Source of the DNA: Rhodospirillaceae bacterium
GTDB lineage: Bacteria > Pseudomonadota > Alphaproteobacteria > GCA-2731375
Direction of reading: 5' to 3'
Assembly: GCA_018701215.1 (NCBI GenBank)
Contig: JABIWH010000026.1
Coordinates: 14,769-78,768 of the forward strand
Length of the DNA: 64,000 bases
Shown in pieces: positions 50,087-58,025 of the stretch. The stretch's first letter is position 1; the number at the start of each line of letters is the position of its first letter. The translations under genes and the position numbers were made by a program. The notes beneath the pieces are model-generated. The model made no database searches. It was not told where the DNA came from and saw only the letters and a list, made by a program, of their open reading frames with translations.

Positions 50087-51343
50087 TTACGTATTCATCG
50101 AGTCAAAGAACTCGTTGTTGTCCTTGGTGGATTTCAATTTGCCCAGCAGGAATTCCATGCTGTCCATGGCGCCCATGGGGTTGAGGATGCGGCGCAGCAC
50201 CCACATTTTGGCCAGGGCGCCCTTGTCGACCAGCAATTCTTCCTTGCGGGTGCCGGATTTGATGATGTCGATGGCCGGGAACACGCGTTTGTCCGCCAAT
50301 TTGCGGTCCAGCACGATTTCCGAGTTGCCCGTGCCCTTGAACTCCTCGAAGATGACTTCGTCCATGCGGCTGCCGGTATCGATCAGGGCGGTGGAGATAA
50401 TGGTCAGCGAGCCGCCCTCTTCGATATTGCGTGCCGCGCCGAAAAAACGTTTCGGCCGTTGCAGGGCATTGGCATCAACACCACCCGTCAGAACCTTGCC
50501 CGACGACGGCACCACCGTGTTGTAGGCCCGCGCCAGCCGGGTAATGGAATCCAATAGGATCACCACATCGCGTTTATGCTCAACCAGGCGCTTGGCCTTG
50601 TCGATCACCATTTCGGCCACCTTGACGTGGCGCGAGGCCGGTTCGTCAAAAGTAGAGGAGATGACCTCGCCCTTGACCGAGCGTTTCATATCGGTGACTT
50701 CCTCCGGCCGTTCGTCGATCAACAGCACGATCAGGAAGCATTCGGGATGGTTCGCCATGATGGAATGGGCGATGGATTGCAGGATAACCGTTTTACCCGT
50801 GCGCGGCTGGGCCACGATCAAGGCCCGTTGTCCCTTGCCGATAGGCGAAACCAGCTCGATCACCCGCCCGGTCTGGTCCTCCAACGAAGGATCATCCCGT
50901 TCCATGACGATGCGTTCTTCCGGGTACAACGGCGTCAGATCATCGAAATGCACCTTGTGTTTGGCGTCTTCGGGATCGTTGAAATTGATGCTGTTGACTT
51001 TTAGCAGGGCAAAATAGCGCTCGCCATCCTTGGGCGCGCGGATCTCGCCCTCCACGGTATCCCCGGTACGCAGGGAAAACCGCCTGATCTGCGAGGGCGA
51101 GACATAAATATCATCGGGGCCCGGCAGATAATTCGCCTCCGGCGCACGTAGAAAGCCAAAGCCATCCTGCATGATTTCCAGAACACCGACACCGGTGATC
51201 TCTTCCTCATTATCGGCAGCCTGCTTCAGGATCGCGAACATTTGCTCCTGCCGCCGCAGCGCCGAAGCATTCTCAACCTCCAGTTCCTCGGCATAAGCCA
51301 AAAGATCCAAGGCCGACATGGATTTCAATTCTTGTAGTTTCAT
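50087..51343 (-). CDS. rho: Transcription termination factor Rho
   Basis: A 418-residue hexameric RNA helicase. The N-terminal helical region (MKLQELKSMSALDLLAYAEELEVENASALRRQEQMFAIL) precedes the cold-shock-like RNA-binding domain (GFGFLRAPEANYLPGPDDIYVSPSQIRRF). Walker A is VAQPRTGKT (177-185). The Q-loop/R-loop region and GALAKMWVLRRILNPMGAMDSMEFLL complete it. Length and sequence are typical. The 245-bp leader upstream is C-rich on the sense strand and may mediate autoregulation. Confidence 0.98.
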   Translation of the reverse strand: MKLQELKSMSALDLLAYAEELEVENASALRRQEQMFAILKQAADNEEEITGVGVLEIMQDGFGFLRAPEANYLPGPDDIYVSPSQIRRFSLRTGDTVEGEIRAPKDGERYFALLKVNSINFNDPEDAKHKVHFDDLTPLYPEERIVMERDDPSLEDQTGRVIELVSPIGKGQRALIVAQPRTGKTVILQSIAHSIMANHPECFLIVLLIDERPEEVTDMKRSVKGEVISSTFDEPASRHVKVAEMVIDKAKRLVEHKRDVVILLDSITRLARAYNTVVPSSGKVLTGGVDANALQRPKRFFGAARNIEEGGSLTIISTALIDTGSRMDEVIFEEFKGTGNSEIVLDRKLADKRVFPAIDIIKSGTRKEELLVDKGALAKMWVLRRILNPMGAMDSMEFLLGKLKSTKDNNEFFDSMNT

Positions 51344-51359
51344 TTTTTATTCGATTGTT

Positions 51360-51428
51360 TCATGAAATGGGAAAAAACGGGGGAAAATGTGGGATTCGTT
51401 GAATTGCGCCAGCCTGGCAGCGGCGCAT
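51360..51428 (-). CDS. Possible 22-codon leader ORF upstream of rho
   Basis: An ATG at 51428 opens a 22-residue frame (MRRCQAGAIQRIPHFPPFFP, then IS) that stops 17 bp before the rho start codon. It has no ribosome site and is rich in proline and phenylalanine simply because the leader is C/T-rich. E. coli rho also has a short leader frame. This one is speculative. Confidence 0.2.
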   Translation of the reverse strand: MRRCQAGAIQRIPHFPPFFPIS

Positions 51429-51519
51429 GAAGAGGGATTTGAAAAGCAGGCTTGCGGAGAGAGGAACTCGAAACGCAACGCCGGACGGCGCCGTTAGCCC
51501 TTGGGTACAGTCTCCATTT

Positions 51520-51547
51520 AACATAGGCAGCCGGATCACGAAAGCAA
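51520..51547 (-). promoter_or_regulatory. Candidate rho promoter
   Basis: TTGCTT (51542-51547) and TATGTT (51520-51525) on the minus strand are separated by 16 bp. This would give a leader of about 170 nt. The leader contains pyrimidine-rich tracts (CCTCTCTCC, TTTTCCCCC, TTTTTTCCC on the sense strand) suited to Rho loading. Confidence 0.4.
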
Positions 51548-51588
51548 GAAATTGCCTCAAATGATCACAAATTATGTTTCGCCGATAT

Positions 51589-52353
51589 TTAGCGGGCCGC
51601 GTAGCCGCCATCGATCAGCAGGTCCGAGCCGGTCATGAAGCGGGAATCGTCGCTGGCCAAATAGACCGCCGCGCGGGCGATTTCCTCGGGCTGGCCCAGA
51701 CGGCCGATAGGGTGCGCCGGGCCCCAATCCCTTTCCGCCGTTGCCAAATCGCCATACTGTCGTGCCATGCGCTCCGTCGCGATGCCACCCGGCGACAGGG
51801 TATTGGCGCGGATATTCTGTTCCGCATGTTCCAACGCGATGACCTTGGCCAACTGCAACAACGCACCCTTGGTGGCGCAATAGGGCCCGCGCAGGGGTGT
51901 GGCGACCCGCGCCATTTGCGATGCGGTGATAATCATGGATCCGCCGCCCGCCGATAGCATCTGTGGAATCAAATACTTAGCGGTTAGAAATACGCCGGTC
52001 AAATTAACCGCCAGGGCCTGATTCCAATCTTCCAGGGGCATCTCGGCAATGCTCGCGGTCGGGGTCAGGGTGGCGGCATTGCACATACCGATATTTACCG
52101 CGCCAAGGGCGGACGCCACCGCGGCAACCGCGTCCTGCACCGAGGCTTCATCGCGCACATCGCAATGACAGGCCATGGCCTGCCCGCCCGATGCCTGAAT
52201 GGCTGCGGCTTCCCGCTGCACCGCTACCAGATTGACATCCAACAGACCGACCGCGGCACCTTCGGATGCAAACGCCTGGGCACTGGCGAGGCCGATACCC
52301 TGGGCCGCGCCCGTTACCAAGGCCACCTTGCCCTTCAGAATGTCATTTGTCAT
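51589..52353 (-). CDS. Short-chain dehydrogenase/reductase
   Basis: A 254-residue SDR. It has the NAD(P) motif TGAAQGIG (GKVALVTGAAQGIGLASAQAFASEGAAVGLLDVN), NAAT, and the catalytic S and Y-x3-K (SMIITASQMARVATPLRGPYCATKGALLQLAK). An aspartate at the end of strand 2 suggests NAD(H) preference. The substrate is unknown. ATG 52353 has GAGGG upstream. It lies between hemJ and rho in the same direction, 13 bp after hemJ, and looks like an addition to the heme cluster. Confidence 0.88.
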   Translation of the reverse strand: MTNDILKGKVALVTGAAQGIGLASAQAFASEGAAVGLLDVNLVAVQREAAAIQASGGQAMACHCDVRDEASVQDAVAAVASALGAVNIGMCNAATLTPTASIAEMPLEDWNQALAVNLTGVFLTAKYLIPQMLSAGGGSMIITASQMARVATPLRGPYCATKGALLQLAKVIALEHAEQNIRANTLSPGGIATERMARQYGDLATAERDWGPAHPIGRLGQPEEIARAAVYLASDDSRFMTGSDLLIDGGYAAR

Positions 52354-52366
52354 GGCGCGTTTTCCC

Positions 52367-52819
52367 TCAAAATGGCCGCACAATCACCATAATAACGATG
52401 ATAATCATGAAAACCGTCGGTATTTCGTTCACTTTTCGATAAAAGCCCGATGGATGCACGTTTCGGTCATCGGCAAAGGCCTTGCGCCAGCGCGAGAGGA
52501 AGGCATGCATGCTGCCCAGGCCGATAAAGGCGCAAAACAGCTTAATCCAGATCCAAAAATCACTAAAGTCGATCACACCGGGGGTAAAAAGCAGGCATAG
52601 GCCCAAAATCATGGCAAACATCATCGCCGGATTGATTATCGCCCGCAGCAGACGTCGTTCCATCACCTTAAAGGTTTCCGACAACTCAGATCCAGGTTCC
52701 GCATCGGCGTGATAGACATACAGGCGCGGCAGATACAGCATGCCGGCCATCCAGGCCATGACTGAAATAAGATGCAGGGCCTTGATCCAGCTATACCACT
52801 CACTCAGAAAATCGCTCAT
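52367..52819 (-). CDS. hemJ: Protoporphyrinogen IX oxidase HemJ
   Basis: A 150-residue inner-membrane protein with four hydrophobic segments. It shows the HemJ (UPF0093) pattern WIKALHLISVMAWMAGMLYLPRLYVYH, VMERRLLRAIINPAM, and FHAF-like MHAFLSRWRKAFADDRNVHPSGFYRKVNEIPTVFMIIIVIMVIVRPF. It oxidises protoporphyrinogen IX before ferrochelatase acts. It overlaps hemH by 4 bp, so the enzymes of consecutive steps are co-translated. Confidence 0.93.
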   Translation of the reverse strand: MSDFLSEWYSWIKALHLISVMAWMAGMLYLPRLYVYHADAEPGSELSETFKVMERRLLRAIINPAMMFAMILGLCLLFTPGVIDFSDFWIWIKLFCAFIGLGSMHAFLSRWRKAFADDRNVHPSGFYRKVNEIPTVFMIIIVIMVIVRPF

Positions 52820-53868
52820 CGTTCACATCCACAGGCTATAAATTCTTCGGGACAACAGCGTGTGCCATCCCGGTCCGCGCACCGGCCGGCCCCATCGGTC
52901 CAGGACAAGGCTTTACGGGTGATTGCCGCCAGACCATCGATGAACTCGGTCTGGGTGCCCACGGTGGGAACACGGCCATAATGGGTCACTCCGGCGTCTT
53001 TCGCCAAATGCCGATAATCAATATCCAGCTCGACCAGGGTTTCCGAATGCTCGGAGACAAAGGCGACCGGCGCCAGAACCACCGCCTTGCCCGCCGCGCC
53101 GGCCTGGCTGATTTCATCGTCGGTGGCCGGACCGATCCATTCCAGGGGCCCGACCCGGCTTTGATAACAGACGCCCCAGTCCAGATCCGTGAAACCTTTC
53201 ATTTCCAGGCCGGCGACCACCGCCGCGCAGGTTTGCTCCACCTGCCATTGATACGGATCGCCGCGGGCAATAACCTTTTTCGGCAGACCATGGGCGGATA
53301 GTAATAACCGTACTGGGCCCCCGCTTTCTTTCGCTGCTTCCAGCATGGGTGCGATCAAGGCCACCTGGGCCGCGATAAAGCCCGCATCCTGGGCATAGCA
53401 ACAGACCGTCCGTTCCGCTGCTTGCAGACCCGCTTCCCGCGCCGCACGGCGCCAATCAGCGATGGAAGAACCTGACGTCGTGGTAGAAAACTGCGGATAA
53501 AGCGGTAACAGCACAACATGTTCCGGATCAAACTCGTACACCGCCCTGACGACCTGATCACTGAATGGATGCCAATAGCGCATGCAGGGAAAGGCCTTGA
53601 CCTCGCCCAGATCCGCCAGAGCAACTTCCAGGGCCCGGGCCTGTTTTTCGGTTTGCAGACGGATCGGTGAACTACCGCCGATTTTTTCATAAATCGCGCG
53701 GGCATGCTTGGCGCGGCGCATTGAAATCAGCCGTGAGAGAAACCACCGAATGGGCGCCGGCGAGGCAATAATCGCCGGGTCGCTGAACAGGTTGCGCAAA
53801 AACGGCTTCACCGCATCTAGGTTATCCGGGCCACCCAGATTGAACAGAATAACAGCGGTGCGTGCCAT
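52816..53868 (-). CDS. hemH: Ferrochelatase
   Basis: A 350-residue enzyme that inserts Fe2+ into protoporphyrin IX. It has VILFNLGGPDNLDAVKPFLRNLFSDPAII at the N-terminus, LPLYPQFSTTTSGSS, the active-site LLLSAHGLPKKVIARGDPY (catalytic histidine) and APVAFVSEHSETLVELDIDY. The C-terminus is cysteine-rich (GAGRCADRDGTRCCPEEFIACGC), as in ferrochelatases carrying a [2Fe-2S] cluster. ATG 53868 is preferred over an upstream TTG. Confidence 0.95.
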   Translation of the reverse strand: MARTAVILFNLGGPDNLDAVKPFLRNLFSDPAIIASPAPIRWFLSRLISMRRAKHARAIYEKIGGSSPIRLQTEKQARALEVALADLGEVKAFPCMRYWHPFSDQVVRAVYEFDPEHVVLLPLYPQFSTTTSGSSIADWRRAAREAGLQAAERTVCCYAQDAGFIAAQVALIAPMLEAAKESGGPVRLLLSAHGLPKKVIARGDPYQWQVEQTCAAVVAGLEMKGFTDLDWGVCYQSRVGPLEWIGPATDDEISQAGAAGKAVVLAPVAFVSEHSETLVELDIDYRHLAKDAGVTHYGRVPTVGTQTEFIDGLAAITRKALSWTDGAGRCADRDGTRCCPEEFIACGCER

Positions 53869-53910
53869 GGCCTTGCTTTTCCCCAAATACTCAGCTGTAT
53901 TTCGCTGAAT

Positions 53911-54942
53911 TCAGCCGCGCAGAATTTCCGCCAGGCGCCCCACATGTTCGGGTGGCGTTTCAGGCACGATGCCATGGCCCAGATTGAAAATAAATGGCCC
54001 CTTGCCCAAGGTCTCCAAAATTCGCTGAATTTCAGCTTCCATGGCAGCGCCGCCAATGACCAACAGTCGCGGATCCAGGTTTCCCTGCACCGTTACATCG
54101 CCCTGCAGCTCAGCCACCGTCCAATCCAGCGGTACCGTCCAATCCAGACTAACGCCGTTGACGCCCGCGGTTTTGGCGAAGGTCTTATAGCCGGCGCCAA
54201 CACCACGGGGAAAACCAATGATCGGAAGATCGGGATAGTTCCGCCGCAATTGCGTAATGATCTGCTGTACAGGTTCGATACACCAGCGTTGAAAAGCGGT
54301 CTCGGACAAGGCCCCGGCCCAGGTATCGAACAATTGTACCGCTTCTGCGCCGGCCTCGACCTGTTTGCCAAGATATTCCACCGTTGCCGTGACCAGCAAG
54401 TCGATCAATTGGCCGAAACCGTCCGGATCGCCGTAGGCCCATTGCTTGACAATGGCATGGTCGCGGCTGCCCCGGCCCTCGACCATATAGGTCGCCACCG
54501 TCCAAGGCGCGCCGGCAAAGCCAATCAGGGCGACATTGTCAGGCAATTCCTCGGCCAAACGGCCAACGGTTTCATAGACCGGCGCCACCTTTGTATGCAG
54601 ATTATCCAGGCTCAACGCTGATAGTTCGGCCACATTGCGGATCGGTTCCAGAATTGGCCCTTCGCCTTCGCGGTAATCCAGCGCCTGGCCCAGGCCATCT
54701 GGGATCAACAGAATATCAGCAAACAAAATCGCCGCATCCATGCCGAAACGGCGGATCGGCTGCAAGGTGACTTCGGTGGCTAGATCCGGGTTATAACAAA
54801 GATCCAGAAAACTACCCGCATGTTCCCGCGTGGCGCGATATTCAGGCAAATAGCGGCCCGCTTGACGCATCAGCCAAAACGGTGGCCGCGTCAGGGTCTC
54901 GCCTTGCAGGGCACGAATGAGCAATTTGTCTTTGGTTTGCAT
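53911..54942 (-). CDS. hemE: Uroporphyrinogen decarboxylase
   Basis: A 343-residue enzyme making coproporphyrinogen III. Signatures are PPFWLMRQAGRYLPEYRATR (residues about 20-40), GFAGAPWTVATYMVEGRGS and FNLGHGIVPETPPEHVGRLAEILRG at the end. A short duplicated LDWTVPLDWTV occurs near residue 275. It is the first gene of the leftward hemE-hemH-hemJ group and borders the proposed replication origin, as in Caulobacter and Rickettsia. Confidence 0.97.
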   Translation of the reverse strand: MQTKDKLLIRALQGETLTRPPFWLMRQAGRYLPEYRATREHAGSFLDLCYNPDLATEVTLQPIRRFGMDAAILFADILLIPDGLGQALDYREGEGPILEPIRNVAELSALSLDNLHTKVAPVYETVGRLAEELPDNVALIGFAGAPWTVATYMVEGRGSRDHAIVKQWAYGDPDGFGQLIDLLVTATVEYLGKQVEAGAEAVQLFDTWAGALSETAFQRWCIEPVQQIITQLRRNYPDLPIIGFPRGVGAGYKTFAKTAGVNGVSLDWTVPLDWTVAELQGDVTVQGNLDPRLLVIGGAAMEAEIQRILETLGKGPFIFNLGHGIVPETPPEHVGRLAEILRG

Positions 54943-55112
54943 TTTGGGCGCCCTGTAATCCGAGGTTCGATCTGATTTCCGTCTTTTTTACATACTATAT
55001 TTTTTAAAGATAGATAGTGGTAGTTGATGAATCCCTGTGGGAGTTGGGGATTAATGGTTGTCCCCCGATTCCTCCCCCTAACCGCCCCCAAACCATATAT
55101 AACGACGATTTT

Positions 55113-55121
55113 TGGGGATAA
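55113..55121 (-). promoter_or_regulatory. DnaA-box-like 9-mer
   Basis: TTATCCCCA on the minus strand, differing from TTATCCACA at one base. Confidence 0.65.
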
Positions 55122-55157
55122 GGGCTGAAAAATCACGCTCTTATGATCCACTAGACA

Positions 55158-55166
55158 TGGGGATAA
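55158..55166 (-). promoter_or_regulatory. DnaA-box-like 9-mer
   Basis: TTATCCCCA on the minus strand, 45 bp from the previous copy and in the same orientation. Confidence 0.65.
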
Positions 55167-55303
55167 CCGGGATAGAAATTATCCTAAGAATTTATTAACG
55201 GCATTTCGATTCGAACCCGGTATGCGGCTAAGAGGCGCAAAAGCATTCGTATGGAAAACATGCCAAGGTGTGCAAAATTCCTTGTCAGGGCGTAATAGGC
55301 GGC

Positions 55304-55312
55304 TTATCCCCA
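55304..55312 (+). promoter_or_regulatory. DnaA-box-like 9-mer
   Basis: TTATCCCCA on the plus strand, opposite in orientation to the other two and 40 bp before the ppsR start. Confidence 0.6.
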
Positions 55313-55351
55313 TGACTAACAGTTTTCATGATCGGGGATTCTGCAACCGCG

Positions 55352-56176
55352 ATGGCAAAGTTTCATTTACATCTGGTATCCGATGCCACCGGCGATACCT
55401 TGTTATCCCTGGCCACGGCGGCCCTGGCCCAGTTCGAGGGGGTGGAGCCGGACCGTCATATGTGGCCCATGGTCCGTTCGGAAGTCTATATGGCGCCAGT
55501 GATCGCGGCGATTGAAAAAAATCCCGGTCTGGTGATGTTCACCTTGGTGGATCATCATCTACAAGAGATGCTGCGCGAGGAGTGCCGGCGCCTACAAGTG
55601 CCCTGTGTGCCGGTAATGAATCCTATTATCGGCGCCCTGGAGAATTTTCTCGGCGTTGAAAGCCGTGAATTGCCCGGACGACAGCATGTTATGGATGCGG
55701 ATTATTTCGAACGGATCGACGCCATTCATTTCAGTCTAAGCCATGATGATGGCCAGCGTGTTGATGGTTTTAAACGCGCCGATATGGTCTTAGTGGGGAT
55801 TTCCCGCACCTCGAAAACGCCAACCTGCATGTATCTGGCCAATCGTGGATTGAAAGCCGCCAACATTCCGCTGGTGCCGGGCATAGCCCTGCCGGAGGAA
55901 TTGACGGCGCTGGACAATGTCTTGATCGTCGGATTGACGGCGGCGCCGGAACGTCTGGTGGAAATTCGCCGCAGCCGCTTGAAATATCTGCATCAGGATA
56001 CCGATACAGATTACGTGGATATGCAGGCGGTGAACGAGGAGGTGATCAATGCCCGGCGACTGTTCAATGCCAAGGGCTGGCCCCGCATAGACGTGACCCG
56101 CCGCTCAATCGAGGAAACCGCCGCCGCGATCATTGCGCTGCACACGCAATATTTGGAAGACCGGGCCGAAGCATAG
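55352..56176 (+). CDS. ppsR: Pyruvate phosphate dikinase/PEP synthase regulatory protein (DUF299)
   Basis: A 274-residue bifunctional kinase/phosphorylase that controls PEP synthase or pyruvate phosphate dikinase. The start KFHLHLVSDATGDTLLSLATAAL and the P-loop GISRTSKT (149-156) are characteristic. ATG 55352 is chosen over an upstream one because MAKFHLHLVSDATG is the family start. This is the homologue of Rickettsia RP001, which marks the right side of the origin in Caulobacter and Rickettsia. Confidence 0.95.
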   Translation: MAKFHLHLVSDATGDTLLSLATAALAQFEGVEPDRHMWPMVRSEVYMAPVIAAIEKNPGLVMFTLVDHHLQEMLREECRRLQVPCVPVMNPIIGALENFLGVESRELPGRQHVMDADYFERIDAIHFSLSHDDGQRVDGFKRADMVLVGISRTSKTPTCMYLANRGLKAANIPLVPGIALPEELTALDNVLIVGLTAAPERLVEIRRSRLKYLHQDTDTDYVDMQAVNEEVINARRLFNAKGWPRIDVTRRSIEETAAAIIALHTQYLEDRAEA

Positions 56177-56181
56177 GCCGA

Positions 56182-57291
56182 TTAAGTTTTTTCGGACTCG
56201 GCCCATTGAAATGGAATTTCCGGGCCATCTTGATCAGGCCGCGGCAACACCGCCGCCGCCTCGATCCGCAGCCACGGCTTCAGCAAATCGCGGTCCCGAT
56301 GCCCCCGTTTCCCGTGCCCGGCCGCCTGTGCTGCCGCCGTGCGCTGCAAACGCAGGCGATAGAGCAGTACAAGGCCAGCATCACTCTCTTCGCAACCATC
56401 CATTGCCGGCGCATCATCCAAGCTGCTCAGGGCATACCGGCTCAGATCGTCAACACCCGCCGTGGCCGCCGCCTGGCGAAACCGATCCAACGCCGGACCC
56501 GAGGGACGGATCAGCAAATATTGATCAATCGTGGGGCCATGGTCCAGAACCGTCAGGCGGCAATCTTCCTGGCCCGCAACGAAAACCGTAAACCGCATTT
56601 CGTGATCGGATAATAACTGTGCCGCCATGGCGGCCGCGCTTTTCCGTCCGGCGGCATTGGTGGAAAAGCCGAAATATTCGAAAAACTTACCTTCCAGCGC
56701 TTCCACATAGTCTTCACCACGTTCGAACAAGCGCCGTTCGATATAGCCTAGTTGTTTGCCCAGCTCTTTAATGGCTGTATCGGTTAGGCGCTCTACCTTA
56801 ACATGCATATGGCTGAGCACCATGCCGTCGTCATCGTCACTCTGCTGTGCCAGCAGGGCATAGTCCAGGGCCAACAGACGCGGTAGCAAATCCGCGAACC
56901 CGGGGTCATCCAGACGGCAATGGGCCGCTTTGAAATCCGATAGATCAAGATCCGGGGCCAGGCGCTGAATATTGCGCCAACTCACCCGGTTCGATGCGCG
57001 CAACCGAAAATGCTTGTTCAAGGGCCGTGGCAGTGCATCATCAATCAAAAACATTAACACCGTGCTTTGATGGCGATGTTCCACACGCGCCTGGCTGAGA
57101 CCAGGCAGCAATTGATCCGGGGTGATGAATGGATAAGGCTTCCCATCGGATATAAAGCGGTAGAAACTGTCAATCAAGCTGTAACGCAGCAATTGTTTCG
57201 TCAAACTGGCCCGGTTCGCCAGAAAACGGTCCTTTTGCTCCGGGCTGGGCCCCAAACTGGGCAGGGGAATGATGTTGCTTTTATCGGACAA
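56182..57291 (-). CDS. Conserved-looking protein of unknown function beside the origin
   Basis: A 369-residue soluble protein I do not recognise. It has an N-terminal helical part (ASLTKQLLRYSLIDSFYRFISDGKPYPFITPDQLLPGL), an acidic QQSDDDDGMVLSHMHVKVERLTDTAIKELGKQLGYIERRLFERGEDYVEALEGKFFEYFGF stretch, and a tryptophan/proline C-terminus. It has no signal peptide, membrane segment or known catalytic motif. It interrupts the ppsR-maf-aroE run on the opposite strand and is convergent with ppsR (5 bp apart). Confidence 0.6.
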   Translation of the reverse strand: MSDKSNIIPLPSLGPSPEQKDRFLANRASLTKQLLRYSLIDSFYRFISDGKPYPFITPDQLLPGLSQARVEHRHQSTVLMFLIDDALPRPLNKHFRLRASNRVSWRNIQRLAPDLDLSDFKAAHCRLDDPGFADLLPRLLALDYALLAQQSDDDDGMVLSHMHVKVERLTDTAIKELGKQLGYIERRLFERGEDYVEALEGKFFEYFGFSTNAAGRKSAAAMAAQLLSDHEMRFTVFVAGQEDCRLTVLDHGPTIDQYLLIRPSGPALDRFRQAAATAGVDDLSRYALSSLDDAPAMDGCEESDAGLVLLYRLRLQRTAAAQAAGHGKRGHRDRDLLKPWLRIEAAAVLPRPDQDGPEIPFQWAESEKT

Positions 57292-57416
57292 GATTTAGAA
57301 ACCTAAACACCTTGAATATGAATGAGTTAGCGTCTGTTTATCATGTTTAAAATTAATATTATCATAAAACTATCGGAAACAATAGTGATTATCGAATGAC
57401 CTCTCTAGAAGCAGCA

Positions 57417-58025
57417 ATGCCGCTAATTCTTGCCTCCAACAGCGCCGCCCGCCAGTCCATGTTGCGCCAGGCAGGCCTTGATTTCACCCTGCTGCCGTCG
57501 GAATTGGACGAAAAGAGCCTGAAAAGGGAATTGCAACGGCAAAATGCGCCGGCCCCCCAGTTGGCGGCAGCGCTGGCCCGCGCCAAGGCCGGTTCAATTG
57601 CTCAAATCCGGCCCGATGCCCTGGTCATAGGTGCGGATCAGGTGCTGTCGTGTGAAGGTGATCTATTCGACAAGGCCGCTGATCTGGCGGCGGCGGCGGT
57701 GGCTTTGAAAAGTCTGGCCGGCCGCTGCCACGAACTACATGCCGCGGTCTGTGTCATGCAGGGCGAGCGGCTGCTGTGGCAGCATACCGGAACCGCCAGG
57801 CTGTGGATGCGGCCCCTTTCCGATGATTCTATCGCCGGATATTTAGACCGCGCAGGCGCGGAGGTGTTATGGTCGGTGGGCTGTTATCAGATCGAAGGGC
57901 TGGGGGTGCAATTGTTTGAACGTATCGAAGGTGATTATTTCACTATTCTTGGCTTGCCCCTATTGCCTCTGCTGGCGTTTCTGCGCACGCAAACCGAAAG
58001 TACCTGGGAAAGCGCATGGCAATGA
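57417..58025 (+). CDS. maf: Maf-family nucleotide pyrophosphatase
   Basis: A 202-residue Maf protein that hydrolyses non-canonical or pyrimidine nucleoside triphosphates. It has PLILASNSAARQSMLRQAGLDFTLLPSELDE, VIGADQVLSCEGDLFDKAADLAAA and the C-terminal SVGCYQIEGLGVQLFERIEGDYFTILGLPLLPLLAFL. ATG 57417 has AGAAG nearby; an ATG at 57396 adds seven residues and is also possible. It overlaps aroE by 10 bp. Confidence 0.92.
   Translation: MPLILASNSAARQSMLRQAGLDFTLLPSELDEKSLKRELQRQNAPAPQLAAALARAKAGSIAQIRPDALVIGADQVLSCEGDLFDKAADLAAAAVALKSLAGRCHELHAAVCVMQGERLLWQHTGTARLWMRPLSDDSIAGYLDRAGAEVLWSVGCYQIEGLGVQLFERIEGDYFTILGLPLLPLLAFLRTQTESTWESAWQ

Larger units (their letters stand above)
54943..55351. 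other. Proposed chromosomal replication origin (oriC)
   Basis: A 409-bp gap without genes between divergent hemE and ppsR, the same two genes that flank the Caulobacter origin. It contains three identical DnaA-box-like 9-mers (TTATCCCCA: 55113-55121 and 55158-55166 on the minus strand, 55304-55312 on the plus strand), each one base from TTATCCACA, and a weaker one at 55045-55053. An AT-rich tract at about 54982-55017 could unwind. Four GANTC sites (55029, 55067, 55208, 55337) suit CcrM methylation. No TTAA-N7-TTAA CtrA site is evident. Confidence 0.85.

Noticed and set aside
54943..55351. CtrA-binding sites (TTAA-N7-TTAA) in the origin region
   Set aside because: TTAA occurs in the gap, but no pair with 7-bp spacing was found on reading it through.
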